This document shows, piece by piece, positions 9,561 through 18,627 of a DNA stretch of 64,000 nt. How positions within the stretch are numbered: the stretch's first letter is position 1; each line of letters begins with the position of its first letter. The notes beneath the pieces are model-generated. The model saw only the letters and a program-made list of their open reading frames with translations. It ran no database searches and had not been told where the DNA came from. Made by a program: the position numbers and the translations under genes. This DNA comes from Yersinia enterocolitica subsp. enterocolitica (GTDB lineage Bacteria; Pseudomonadota; Gammaproteobacteria; Enterobacterales; Enterobacteriaceae). The stretch is taken from NCBI RefSeq assembly GCF_901472495.1, contig NZ_LR590469.1, positions 248,001 to 312,000 on the forward strand, written 5' to 3'.

Positions 9561-11423
9561 ATGCAACTAGCTTTGAACTACTTTACTGCTTTGAATAAGG
9601 ATTATCTGGCTGTTCATCAGGCTAAAGAAGCTCTTTTCTGGCAGAACTATATGGGGTTGGGTGGGGAGGATATTGCACAGCAATTCTCTACAGCCGAGAC
9701 TGTTTATAAGCGTTTTATTGCACAGAGCCATCGTTTAAAGGAGTTACGTGATCTGATTGCCCAGTTGGAAAGTGAACCCACCACCGCCGAGCGTGATGAG
9801 TTATTGCATGGCTTGCAGGGGTGGTATCGCTTTTTTGATTGTAATGCCATTGAAGATCCAGACACGCAAGTATTACTTGATAAGATTATTGCTGCCGAAT
9901 CAAATCTTTATCAGCGACGCAAAGCCCTCACTTTGACACATCTAAATACTGCTGGTGAGCGGGTTCCGGCTTCCTTGGGTGAGTTATTGACCAACCAAGG
10001 CACCAATGAGAATGCGGAGTGTCGATACAGTTCGCATTTAGCATTACGTGAGCTGGAACAATGGCTATTACACAATGGCTTGCCCGAACTAATAAGTTTA
10101 CGTAATCGTTTTGCGCGAAAATTGGGTTATCGCAATTACTTTGATTACAAAGTGAATAAAACCGAGCAGATGACACCGGAACAGCTATTTGCCATTTTGG
10201 ATCGCTTCGAAGAACAGACGCGCGAGGCGAATTTACGTAGTTTGCAGCAATTAGCAGAAGAGAAAGGCCCAGAAACGCTGGAGCCGTGGAATATCCGCTT
10301 TGCTAGTGGGGGCGATGTTACTCGTCAATTAGACCCTTACTTCCCCTTTGCCGAGTCACTCGACCGCTGGGTCAATAGCTTTAAGCGGCTGCATATTGGT
10401 TTTCGCGGCGCACAGATGAATTTAGATCTGTTGGTGCGCAAAGGAAAATATGAAAATGGGTTTATGCATGGGCCAGTACCGCCTTTTGTTGATCAGGGTA
10501 AGTGGATACCAGCGCGGATCAACTTCACGAGTTTAGCTAAACCTGATCAGGTTGGAAGTGGTGCTTCGGGCCTAAATACGTTATTTCACGAAGGTGGTCA
10601 TGCGGCTCACTTTTCTAACATTGTGCAAAACTCGCCCTGTTTCTCACAAGAATTCCCTCCAACTTCAATGGCCTATGCTGAAACGCAATCCATGTTTTGT
10701 GATAGACTGCTTGATGATGCTGATTGGTTAAAACGTTATGCAAAAAATAGTGCGGGTGAATCCGTTCCTGATGCATTAATTCAGGAAAGTATTCAGGCGC
10801 GACAACCTATGCGGGCTTTTAATGATCGCCACATTTTATTAGTGCCTTATTTTGAATGGCAGCTGTATCAGTGGGATGACGCACAATGCACGCCAGAGGC
10901 GATGACTCAGCTTGCCCGGGATATTGAGCTAAAAATTCTGGGTGTCAGCGGCAGTCCACGTCCGACATTGGCTATCCCACATTTGTTATCAATGGAGTCC
11001 GCTTGCTCCTATCAAGGCTATCTATTGGCATTGATGGCGGTAGAGCAGACCAGGGCATTCTTCCTCAAACGCGATGGTTATCTGACGGACAACCCGGCTA
11101 TTGGCCCAGATCTCGCTGAGCATTATTGGCGACCTGGTAATAGTGTCAGTCACGATGAGACATTGCGTAGCCTGACAGGGGAAGGCTTCAATCCAGATTA
11201 TCTGGCCAAGGTGTGTAATCAAACCGTTGCAGAAGCCTGGCGTGAAGCACAGAAAACAATTGAACTGGCGGCGATACGGCCACAACCGACAGCAAATTTT
11301 GACTTAGACGTTACTCTGCGAGTGGTTGATGGAGATGAACAGCTGGCAGACAATTTGCGAGGAGATGAGGCGATGTGCCGCACATTTTCCAACGCCATAA
11401 ATGCACGGCTCAAGTCAGTGTAG
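9561..11423 (+). CDS. M3-family zinc oligopeptidase (PepF/thimet-like)
   Basis: 620 residues, cytoplasmic, no signal peptide. The zinc motif HEGGH is at residues 343-347 and the third ligand is probably Glu374 in AYAETQ, both as expected for family M3. The preceding GLNTLFHEGGHAAHF context and following PPTSMAYAETQSMF stretch are typical. It should hydrolyse short peptides. A strong AAGGAGCG ribosome site precedes the ATG. A terminator hairpin follows. Exact orthologue (PepF versus another M3 clade) is not clear; no equivalent lies at this place in E. coli. Confidence 0.87.
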   Translation: MQLALNYFTALNKDYLAVHQAKEALFWQNYMGLGGEDIAQQFSTAETVYKRFIAQSHRLKELRDLIAQLESEPTTAERDELLHGLQGWYRFFDCNAIEDPDTQVLLDKIIAAESNLYQRRKALTLTHLNTAGERVPASLGELLTNQGTNENAECRYSSHLALRELEQWLLHNGLPELISLRNRFARKLGYRNYFDYKVNKTEQMTPEQLFAILDRFEEQTREANLRSLQQLAEEKGPETLEPWNIRFASGGDVTRQLDPYFPFAESLDRWVNSFKRLHIGFRGAQMNLDLLVRKGKYENGFMHGPVPPFVDQGKWIPARINFTSLAKPDQVGSGASGLNTLFHEGGHAAHFSNIVQNSPCFSQEFPPTSMAYAETQSMFCDRLLDDADWLKRYAKNSAGESVPDALIQESIQARQPMRAFNDRHILLVPYFEWQLYQWDDAQCTPEAMTQLARDIELKILGVSGSPRPTLAIPHLLSMESACSYQGYLLALMAVEQTRAFFLKRDGYLTDNPAIGPDLAEHYWRPGNSVSHDETLRSLTGEGFNPDYLAKVCNQTVAEAWREAQKTIELAAIRPQPTANFDLDVTLRVVDGDEQLADNLRGDEAMCRTFSNAINARLKSV

Positions 11424-11445
11424 TGTGTTGTTTTTTTTATATAAA

Positions 11446-11478
11446 AAATCCCATCAGGTTTGCTGATGGGATTTTTCT
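11446..11478. terminator. bidirectional intrinsic terminator
   Basis: AAATCCCATCAG at 11446-11457 pairs with CTGATGGGATTT at 11463-11474. T-runs follow on both strands, so it can end both the M3 peptidase transcript and the oppositely directed ybiJ-like transcript. Confidence 0.9.
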
Positions 11479-11558
11479 CTTACAGCAATGACACGAATGA
11501 TAAATCCCGTCCATATTGCTGCAATGTATTTAAGGGTAAAATGTATCTTAAGGGCAAA

Positions 11559-11819
11559 TTAGTTATAAATAACCGCAGTACCGTGCATCAAGTTATTGCC
11601 TGTCGCTGAAGTGATAGTGAAAGCTTTAGCACCAGCAGCATCTGCTTTTTCTGCCAGTTGCGCTTTCAAGCTGCTCAGGTCAGTGACGCCACTGACGGAA
11701 ACCACACCAACTTGCTCTAATTTAGCCGCATCCTGGCTGCTGACGTATTCAGCAGCAAAACTACCGAAAGATAAAGTAGACAGGGCGATAACTGCAACGA
11801 AATTTTTGATGTTTTTCAT
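11559..11819 (-). CDS. ybiJ: YbiJ/YhcN-like DUF1471 periplasmic protein
   Basis: 86 residues with a clear signal peptide (MKNIKNFVAVIALSTLSFGSFA, cut before AEYVS). The mature part contains the DUF1471 signature: GVVSVSG, then LAEKADAAGAKAFTITSA, ending in HGTAVIYN. The family (YhcN, BhsA, McbA, YbiJ) consists of small periplasmic proteins linked to stress and biofilm. The position near rlmF, ybiI and dps supports YbiJ as the nearest E. coli relative, though paralogues are numerous. Confidence 0.88.
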   Translation of the reverse strand: MKNIKNFVAVIALSTLSFGSFAAEYVSSQDAAKLEQVGVVSVSGVTDLSSLKAQLAEKADAAGAKAFTITSATGNNLMHGTAVIYN

Positions 11820-11945
11820 GATGTATTCCTATTCGATTTTAAGATTGAAAGGGCGTTTCCTTTCGATGGAAGCTATATTACGCCTTTGGTGAAATTTTAA
11901 AACCGGATAGAATTGAGTTATTCATTCAAAATATTTGACTTATAA

Positions 11946-12587
11946 TTACCGAGGTTTCATCCCCTCTGGCCGTAACAGATCAAACCGCAAATCATCGGTA
12001 ATCTGGTAATAAGCACTGGGGCCACCGCCACGTAAAATAGGTTGGGCGGCGGCTGTTTGGTAAATCCCTTCGGCATTGAGCAGTTCACCATGAATGTGCA
12101 CGGCGATAACTTCACCTAATATCAGCCAGTTATCAATTACTGCTCCTTCAGCATTTTTTAACTGAATGCATTGCGTCAATTTACATTCAAAATTAACCGG
12201 ACTTTCTGCCACGCAATCGACATTGACTCGACGTCCACGTCTGGCGGTCAATTGGGCAAATTGAAACTCATCTTGATCCCGTGGTAGAGAGGCCGAACTA
12301 TTATTCATGGCCTCAGCCAGCGGGCGGGTCGCCAGATTCCAGACAAATTCCCTGGTTTCGGTGATATTCGCTACGCTATCTTTCCAACCACTACTGGAAA
12401 AACCAATAATTGGTGGGCGGTCACTAAAGCAATTAAAGAAACTATAAGGCGCAAGGTTACGTTGCCCAGACCCGCTTACCGAGGAGATCCAGCCAATAGG
12501 ACGCGGGCTAATAATGGACTTCAGTGGATCATGCGCCAGACCGTGGCCTGTTGCCGGTTCGTAGTAATAATAGTTTTCTGCGCTCAT
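11946..12587 (-). CDS. flavin reductase-like FMN-binding split-barrel protein
   Basis: 213 residues. The ISPRPIGWISSVS motif near residue 26, FNCFSDRPPIIGFSS and the central NLATRPLAEAMN segment are typical of the flavin reductase-like domain that binds FMN. AGGAATGT lies just before the ATG. Likely an NAD(P)H-dependent FMN reductase or related flavoprotein; partner and substrate unknown. It is divergent from rlmF. Confidence 0.85.
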   Translation of the reverse strand: MSAENYYYYEPATGHGLAHDPLKSIISPRPIGWISSVSGSGQRNLAPYSFFNCFSDRPPIIGFSSSGWKDSVANITETREFVWNLATRPLAEAMNNSSASLPRDQDEFQFAQLTARRGRRVNVDCVAESPVNFECKLTQCIQLKNAEGAVIDNWLILGEVIAVHIHGELLNAEGIYQTAAAQPILRGGGPSAYYQITDDLRFDLLRPEGMKPR

Positions 12588-12759
12588 ACATTCCTACATT
12601 GCACAATGGTCAGATAAAGGCCAGAAAAGATTAATTCATCCGGTATTCTGGTTTGAGATAAATCGACGGATAGCGAGCAGCCTCTTTTGCTGCTGACCCG
12701 TTTCACATGAATTTATGCTATCTTACGCGCCAGAAAATGCCTATCAGAGAGTCAGTACG

Positions 12760-13722
12760 ATGGAAAACAAAAAAGTATTCCCGAAAGAAAAAAGTGGATT
12801 GCACCCGCGCAACCGTCATCGCTCACGTTATGACTTTGATGCTCTTTCAGTGAGTTGCCCCGAGCTAATCCCTTTTTTGGCACCGACAGCCTACGGGGAT
12901 ATTTCTATCGACTTCGCCTCCCCACTGGCAGTAAAAATGCTGAATAAGGCATTATTAAAACATTTTTATGGCATTGAATATTGGGATATTCCGGCTGACT
13001 TTTTATGTCCACCGATTCCAGGTCGTGCCGATTATGTGCATCATCTGGCTGATTTATTAGCCAGCTGCAATGACGGAGTTATCCCGCAAGGTAAGAATGT
13101 TGCTGTGCTGGATATTGGTGTGGGTGCAAACTGTATTTATCCTATTATTGGTCAACGGGAATACGGCTGGCGCTTCACCGGGACTGACATTGACCCGCAA
13201 GCCCTGAGTGCGGCCAAAATGGTGGTATCCATGAATCCGACACTGAAAAATACCCTGCGACTTAAGCAACAAAAAAATCCACAAGCGATTTTCGACGGTA
13301 TCTTGGCGGTGAATGAACGCTACGATGCCACATTGTGTAATCCACCGTTCCACGGTTCAGCAGAAGAAGCAGCAGCAACCACGCGGCGTAAACTGCATAA
13401 ACTGGGTAAAAGTGAAGTTGCAGCCAAGCCAGTGCAAAACTTTGGTGGTAAAAATAGTGAGCTGTGGTGTGAGGGCGGCGAAGAAGGTTTTGTCAGCCGC
13501 ATGGTGGCAGAGAGCGCGACGAAGGCGCAAAATTGCTTCTGGTTTACTTCACTGATCTCTAAAAAGACAACATTACCTGCTATCTATCATGCTCTGCGTT
13601 ACGCCAATGCGGTTGAAGTTCGTACCATTGATATGGCTCAGGGGCAGAAAGTCAGCCGATTTGTTGCATGGACGTTTCTGACGCCGGAGCAACAGGCGGC
13701 CTGGAAAGCTGAACGCTGGTAA
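12760..13722 (+). CDS. rlmF: 23S rRNA (adenine(1618)-N(6))-methyltransferase RlmF
   Basis: 320 residues from ATG 12760; an upstream in-frame ATG at 12715 would add 15 unrelated residues. GLHPRNRHRSRYDF at the N-terminus is the hallmark of RlmF (YbiN). The SAM-binding motif DIGVGANCIYP and the catalytic NPPF in ATLCNPPFH are intact, followed by FGGKNSELWCEGGE. It methylates A1618 of 23S rRNA using S-adenosylmethionine in the cytoplasm. Confidence 0.96.
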   Translation: MENKKVFPKEKSGLHPRNRHRSRYDFDALSVSCPELIPFLAPTAYGDISIDFASPLAVKMLNKALLKHFYGIEYWDIPADFLCPPIPGRADYVHHLADLLASCNDGVIPQGKNVAVLDIGVGANCIYPIIGQREYGWRFTGTDIDPQALSAAKMVVSMNPTLKNTLRLKQQKNPQAIFDGILAVNERYDATLCNPPFHGSAEEAAATTRRKLHKLGKSEVAAKPVQNFGGKNSELWCEGGEEGFVSRMVAESATKAQNCFWFTSLISKKTTLPAIYHALRYANAVEVRTIDMAQGQKVSRFVAWTFLTPEQQAAWKAERW

Positions 13723-13730
13723 TCCCCGTC

Positions 13731-13930
13731 GGCCTTGGCGCTACAGGGGTGTTGGCTGCATGCACTTACCCGAATCACTGACATCTGTCAGCTCATCGGG
13801 ATGTGTTTACTTGCCGCCTACCTGCAACACCAATGACTTTGGGGATACTTTTCTTTGGCCTTGGCGCTACAGGGGTGTTGGCTGCATGCACTTACCCGAG
13901 TCAATGACTGCCCGTTGACCTTAAAATAAA
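13731..13930. repeat. ERIC-type repeat followed by a partial second copy
   Basis: An exact 43-bp direct repeat occurs at 13731-13773 and 13857-13899, spaced 126 bp, about one ERIC unit. Between them lie GTCAGCTCATCGGG and TTGCCGCC, parts of a reversed ERIC. A tandem or nested ERIC insertion is the simplest reading. The rest of the rlmF-chemoreceptor gap (13931-14276) is AT-rich and shows no gene; it must contain the promoter of the chemoreceptor. Confidence 0.65.
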
Positions 13931-14276
13931 TAAGCTCAGTGGGATGCGTTTACTGGTCACCGGGTGGCAATATTCAATTATCTGGATATTGCCCTATTTC
14001 CTACTATTTTATTTCAATATTGCTCAGTTGGCTGTCAATCTAAATACTTTCGGCTATGCTAATTAAGATAAATATTAGTCAGACAATATAGCCGACAAAG
14101 GTAGATTTTATTTTTCCCCATATTTAATTTTATTTACTCAGCTATCTCATCGTCCAGGGTGAAGAATAAAACTTAAAGAAAATTCTATTAAGGGTTTTCT
14201 GGGTTTTGTTGTGCAAACACGTTAATGGTCACATGACTTATTTGCAGCACAATCTTTCACCATAAGGACTCAACTT

Positions 14277-15581
14277 ATGTTGTTCAATTTCAGCTCCTCT
14301 CATGTATCAAAGCGCGCCGAACTGACCTCGATTGATAGTGCCGTCCCTATGATTATTTTCAAACCTGATGGCACAGTAAAATACGCTAATACCTTATTTC
14401 TACAGGCTATGGGATACCAACGAGAAGAGGTCGTCGGGCAACATCATAAACTGTTTTGTGACCCGAAATATGTACAAAGTGATGCTTACCGTCGCCACTG
14501 GCAATTGCTCAATGAAGGGCGGGCCATTACCGATAATATTAAACGTATTCGCAAAGACGGCAGTATTATTTGGCTACAAGGGACATATACACCGGTGCTC
14601 GATAGCCAAGGGCGGGTGGTGGAAATTATTAAACTTGCCAGTGATGTAACTGAGCGAATGTTGCAGTCTCAGGAACATCAGAGTTTATTGGCTGCGCTAA
14701 ATCGCTCAATGGGAATGATCACCTTCACACCCCAAGGTATTATTTTAGATGCCAATGATAATTTGCTAAATGTTATTGGTTATTCATTGGCTGATATTCG
14801 GCATAAGTCTCATCAGATTTTGTGTACTCCAGAATTCGCTCACTCCGATGAATATCGTCAGCATTGGCAGCGGTTAGCCCGTGGTGAGTTCATTGTTGGG
14901 CGCTTTGAGCGCATGAACAGTCGTGGTCAGCGTGTTTGGCTGGAAGCGAGCTATAACCCGATTATGGACAAGGAGGGGCAGGTGCTGAAAGTGGTGAAAA
15001 TTGCGCAGGATATTACGCCACTGATGTTGCAGCAGGAGCAAGAAGAGAATCTGATTCGTGATGTGCACCATTTATCATTAACCACCGACCGGTCAGCGTC
15101 GCAAGGGGCCGAGATTGTCCAGCAGGCGGTTCGCGGTATGCAGGAAGTGGAGTCGGTTGCTCGCGAAACTTCAGATGTTATCAGCGAGTTAGGTCGTTGC
15201 TCGAATGAGATTGGCACCATTGTTGAAGCCATTCGTAAAATTTCCTCACAAACTAACTTATTGGCAATCAATGCTTCAATAGAAGCGGCTCATGCCGGTG
15301 AACACGGTAAAGGGTTTTCTGTAGTGGCGAGTGAAGTGCGTATATTGGCAGAAAGTTCCCGTAAAGCGGCCACTGAAATCGAGCATATGACCAAGACGAT
15401 TCAGAACGGTGTGATGGCGGCCATCAAGGGCATGGGAGTGTGTGTCGAGCAGGCTGGCGGTGGCGTCACGCTGACCCAAGATGCCGGTGAAGTTATCCAT
15501 CAGGTGAATATTGGGATGCAAGATGTGGTGAAGTTGATGACGGCGTTTTCTCAGGTCAAGAATCAGCAACCCCATATATGA
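14277..15581 (+). CDS. soluble PAS-PAS methyl-accepting chemotaxis protein (BdlA-like)
   Basis: 434 residues without a transmembrane segment. Two PAS domains are visible (about 15-130 and 140-255); each contains an NxxLLxxxGY-like start, HKLFC/HQILC and a WLxxxYxPxxDxxG end. The C-terminal half is a methyl-accepting signalling domain, with the conserved hairpin tip around IGTIVEAIRKISSQTNLLAINASIEAAHAGE. The architecture is that of Pseudomonas BdlA, which couples redox or oxygen cues to biofilm dispersal. The signalling domain is short, suggesting a cytoplasmic energy sensor. Ligand or cofactor cannot be told. Confidence 0.85.
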   Translation: MLFNFSSSHVSKRAELTSIDSAVPMIIFKPDGTVKYANTLFLQAMGYQREEVVGQHHKLFCDPKYVQSDAYRRHWQLLNEGRAITDNIKRIRKDGSIIWLQGTYTPVLDSQGRVVEIIKLASDVTERMLQSQEHQSLLAALNRSMGMITFTPQGIILDANDNLLNVIGYSLADIRHKSHQILCTPEFAHSDEYRQHWQRLARGEFIVGRFERMNSRGQRVWLEASYNPIMDKEGQVLKVVKIAQDITPLMLQQEQEENLIRDVHHLSLTTDRSASQGAEIVQQAVRGMQEVESVARETSDVISELGRCSNEIGTIVEAIRKISSQTNLLAINASIEAAHAGEHGKGFSVVASEVRILAESSRKAATEIEHMTKTIQNGVMAAIKGMGVCVEQAGGGVTLTQDAGEVIHQVNIGMQDVVKLMTAFSQVKNQQPHI

Positions 15582-15594
15582 CTGGGCGTTAGCA

Positions 15595-15625
15595 CAAAAA
15601 AGCGGGTATCAGTAAAGATACCCGC
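15595..15625 (-). terminator. intrinsic terminator of the glnHPQ operon
   Basis: GCGGGTATC at 15602-15610 pairs with GATACCCGC at 15617-15625. On the minus strand the stem is followed by a run of six T, 50 bases after the glnQ stop. Confidence 0.85.
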
Positions 15626-15671
15626 CATTCTATTTTAACGTCGTGATTTTATTGCTCTGCTAAATCGCACA

Positions 15672-16394
15672 TCAGGAAACATGTTGTAGGAATTCCTGTA
15701 AACGTTCACTGGGTGGATTTGAGATTAAACTATCAGGGTCACCATCCTGCGCCACCCGGCCTTTATCGATAAAGATCAGGCGTGATGCTACTTTTTGGGC
15801 AAAACCCACTTCGTGGGTCACGATGACCATAGTCATGCCTTCTTCAGCCAAATCTTTCATTACCGTCAAGACTTCATGACGCAATTCCGGATCCAGTGCT
15901 GAGGTTGGTTCATCAAACAGCATTAGCTTAGGTTTGACCGCCAGAGCACGGGCAATAGCTACGCGCTGCTGTTGTCCACCGGACAGCTCTGCCGGGTAAT
16001 GATGAGCACGCTCTTCCAATCCCACCTTGGTCAATAGCTCCATAGCGAGTTTGTTGGCCGCTTCCTTAGAAGCTCCACGCACACGGATGGGGCCAAATGC
16101 CACGTTTTCCAACGCAGTCAAATGCGGGAAAAGATAAAACTGTTGGAATACCATACCTGCTTCCTGACGAATCAGGCGTTCATCAACTTTGGGATCATTG
16201 ACATCCAGGCCATCGACAATCAGCTGACCACTGGTAATGACTTCCAGCTTATTGATACAACGCAGCAGGGTAGATTTACCCGAGCCGGAAGGACCAATAA
16301 TAACCACCACTTCTCCCTTGGTGATATTCAGATTGATGTCGTGGAGCACTTGGGTTTTACCAAAGTGTTTGGAGACGTTTTTGAATTCAATCAT
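15672..16394 (-). CDS. glnQ: glutamine ABC transporter ATPase GlnQ
   Basis: 240 residues from ATG 16394, overlapping the glnP stop by 4 bases; a longer frame upstream only reads through glnP. Walker A is GPSGSGKST, the signature is LSGGQQQR, Walker B is LMLFDEPTS, and the H-loop is VTHEVGF. It powers high-affinity glutamine import with GlnP and GlnH at the inner membrane. Confidence 0.97.
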   Translation of the reverse strand: MIEFKNVSKHFGKTQVLHDINLNITKGEVVVIIGPSGSGKSTLLRCINKLEVITSGQLIVDGLDVNDPKVDERLIRQEAGMVFQQFYLFPHLTALENVAFGPIRVRGASKEAANKLAMELLTKVGLEERAHHYPAELSGGQQQRVAIARALAVKPKLMLFDEPTSALDPELRHEVLTVMKDLAEEGMTMVIVTHEVGFAQKVASRLIFIDKGRVAQDGDPDSLISNPPSERLQEFLQHVS

Positions 16395-17047
16395 ATTATT
16401 TTCAGTTTTCTTTCTAACCGGCGCAGAACGAAGCTCAGAGCCAAGGTGATTATCAGGTAGATAACCGCAACCGCACTCCAAATTTCCATGGCGCGGAAGT
16501 TACCGGCAATAATTTCCTGACCCTGTCGAGTCAGTTCAGCTACGCCAATCACGATAAACAGTGAGGTGTCTTTGATGCTGACGATCCATTGGTTACCTAA
16601 TGGTGGCAGCATGCGACGTAGAGCTAAAGGTGCAATCACGTAGCGCAAGGTATCGCGTTTGGACAAGCCCAACGCCAGACCGGCTTCACGGAACCCATTA
16701 TGAATTGACAGCACTGCACCACGGGTGATTTCCGCGATGTATGCGCCTGAGTTAATCATGATCGTCACAACGGCTGCTGAGAAGGGATCGATGCGCACTG
16801 GCATCATCATCGGTAGCGCGAAGTAGATGAACATCACCTGCACCACAATTGGCGTGCCACGGATTAGCTCAATAAACACTAATGCGATATTTCTGCTCAG
16901 CCAACCGCCATAGGCGCGGGCAAAACCTGCTATAACCCCAATAATCAGGCCGCCAAGCAACCCCAGGACCGAAATCCATAGGGTTAACTTGGCACCTTCA
17001 AGCAGGATTGGGATGGCGGGCCAAATAGCGCTCCATTCAAACTGCAT
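16391..17047 (-). CDS. glnP: glutamine ABC transporter permease GlnP
   Basis: 218 residues, HisM-type inner-membrane permease with about five hydrophobic segments. The start MQFEWSAIWPAIPILLEGAKLT and the ELIRGTPIVVQ segment are characteristic, and the EAA-loop (EAGLALGLSKRDTLRYVIAPLA) that contacts GlnQ is present. Second gene of glnHPQ, 66 bases after glnH. Confidence 0.97.
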   Translation of the reverse strand: MQFEWSAIWPAIPILLEGAKLTLWISVLGLLGGLIIGVIAGFARAYGGWLSRNIALVFIELIRGTPIVVQVMFIYFALPMMMPVRIDPFSAAVVTIMINSGAYIAEITRGAVLSIHNGFREAGLALGLSKRDTLRYVIAPLALRRMLPPLGNQWIVSIKDTSLFIVIGVAELTRQGQEIIAGNFRAMEIWSAVAVIYLIITLALSFVLRRLERKLKII

Positions 17048-17113
17048 GGATATTCTCCTGGTCTATACTCGTCATACTTCGAACTTTCAGAGTATAAAAA
17101 ATTTAAAAATGAA

Positions 17114-17857
17114 TTACTTAGGTTCTACGCCGAACCATTTTTTATAAATTGCAGCGTAAGTGCCGTCTTCTTTCAGGGATTTCAGCGCTGCGTTAACTTT
17201 TTCACGCAGGTCACTGCCTTGTGGGAATGCTACACCATACTGTTGAGCTTTAATGGAATCACCCACCGCTTTGAACTGGCCATTACCGGCAGTTTTGATG
17301 AAGTAAAGAATGTTTGGTGTGTCATGCAAAACAGCATCAGCATTGCCTGTACCTAGCTCCAAATACGCATTGTCGATATTCGGGAATTGGCGCAGGTCTT
17401 TGGTTTTGATGTTGGCTTTAGCATAATCGACAGAGCCGGTGCCGCTTTTCACTGCCAGCACTTTGCCTGCCAGATCAGCTTCGCCTTTAATGTCGTTGTT
17501 ATTCGCTTTAACCATCACCAGCAAGCCGCTGTTGTAATAGCCATCAGAGAAATCGACTGCTTTTTTACGCTCGTCGGTAATGGTGATACCGGCCAGTGCC
17601 AGATCCACGTTTTTAGTTTGCAACGCAGGAATGATGCCACTGAAATCCATTGGTTTCAGGGTGTATTTCAGATCCAGTTTCTTCGCGATGGCATCCCATA
17701 AGTCGATATCGAAACCGACATATTTATCCCCTTGTTTGAACTCAAAAGGAACGAACGCGGTGTCTGTGGCAACAATCAGTTCTTTTTCTGCGGCGTGGGA
17801 GCTAACGGCAAAGGCCAGCGCGAGAGCGGCCAATGAAACTTTGACAAGTGACTTCAT
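17114..17857 (-). CDS. glnH: periplasmic glutamine-binding protein GlnH
   Basis: 247 residues with signal peptide (MKSLVKVSLAALALAFAVSSHA). The mature protein has the type-3 solute-binding fold with VATDTAFVPFEF and the AGITITDERKKAVDFSDGYY signature. First gene of glnHPQ. The upstream region carries a sigma-54 promoter and NtrC-like dyad, so expression should rise under nitrogen limitation. Confidence 0.97.
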   Translation of the reverse strand: MKSLVKVSLAALALAFAVSSHAAEKELIVATDTAFVPFEFKQGDKYVGFDIDLWDAIAKKLDLKYTLKPMDFSGIIPALQTKNVDLALAGITITDERKKAVDFSDGYYNSGLLVMVKANNNDIKGEADLAGKVLAVKSGTGSVDYAKANIKTKDLRQFPNIDNAYLELGTGNADAVLHDTPNILYFIKTAGNGQFKAVGDSIKAQQYGVAFPQGSDLREKVNAALKSLKEDGTYAAIYKKWFGVEPK

Positions 17858-17973
17858 AAGTGGGAGTTCCTTTGTGCTTTTGTGGATTACCCGTTGTTGT
17901 TGATATTGTGGTCAAACTGCAACGCCAACCGCGCGGGGCATGGGGATCCATTTTTGTCTTTCAGGGTGCAATA

Positions 17974-17989
17974 TGAAAAGATCGTGCCA
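17974..17989 (-). promoter_or_regulatory. sigma-54 promoter of glnH (glnHp2-like)
   Basis: On the minus strand the sequence reads TGGCAC, five bases, TTTCA. The -24 box is perfect; the -12 box has TC where GC is usual, the same weak variant I recall for E. coli glnHp2. It lies about 120 bases upstream of the glnH start. Confidence 0.75.
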
Positions 17990-18074
17990 GAAATGCAAGT
18001 TATTTAAAAATAAAGAATTTTATCAAACTAATTAGCAGGCCATTACCTGGCTGGCTCTGGTTGCACCAAGTTAG

Positions 18075-18091
18075 CCCACCAAAATGGTGCG
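18075..18091. promoter_or_regulatory. probable NtrC (NRI) binding site
   Basis: CACCAAAATGGTGCG is a dyad fitting the NtrC consensus (GCACC, five bases, GGTGC) except at its outer left base. It is centred about 120 bp upstream of the predicted sigma-54 start, as in E. coli. Further half-sites (GCACCAA at 18063, GGTGCA at 18105) flank it. The rest of the 17858-18244 gap is AT-rich. Confidence 0.6.
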
Positions 18092-18244
18092 TTAATATCA
18101 TTATGGTGCAAACATCCAATTATTTACTTATTATTAACTCGCCAGTCAATAATAAACAATCTATAACCAACATTGGTGTAACAATATTGTTAACTGTATC
18201 GGGTTTTTGTTCGAAAAGAGGGCAATGAGGGAGAGTAGGGGGAA

Positions 18245-18511
18245 CTATCTGAGTTGGCTATCTTTACTGCCACGGCGGTTATACCCGGAATGGGTTGTTT
18301 GACGTTTATCTAATTCATTTTGGCAGGCCAGGCAATGTTTAACACCGGCCAGCGCTTTGCGCCGCGCTTCTGGAATGATTTGACCACATTCCAGACAATA
18401 TATTTCGCTATCGCCTTTGCCCAGCGCAAGGCGTGCACGCTCGATGGCATCTTCCAGAGTGGAGTCAATTTGATCTTGTACTGCGCCGTCTCCTGCCCAT
18501 CCACTTGCCAT
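18245..18511 (-). CDS. ybiI: DksA/TraR-family C4 zinc finger protein YbiI
   Basis: 88 residues. The start MASGWAGDGAV and the end SGYNRRGSKDSQLR are nearly identical to E. coli YbiI. Four cysteines (CLECG and CLACQ) form the DksA-type zinc finger. It lacks the long coiled coil of DksA, so it is a small relative of unknown function, possibly binding the RNA polymerase secondary channel. Confidence 0.93.
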   Translation of the reverse strand: MASGWAGDGAVQDQIDSTLEDAIERARLALGKGDSEIYCLECGQIIPEARRKALAGVKHCLACQNELDKRQTTHSGYNRRGSKDSQLR

Positions 18512-18627
18512 ATAACCTCCCTAAACAGAACCGGATCACCGGCCCTGTTTGATTTTCTTCAAATTGTAGGAATGCTGACTGTTCTCAGTTAATGTTTTCC
18601 CGCGCTTTGAAAGCTATCGGCGATATA

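Noticed and set aside
13723..13930. Possible CRISPR array because of a spaced direct repeat
   Set aside because: Only two copies, 126 bp apart, with ERIC sequence between them and no cas genes.
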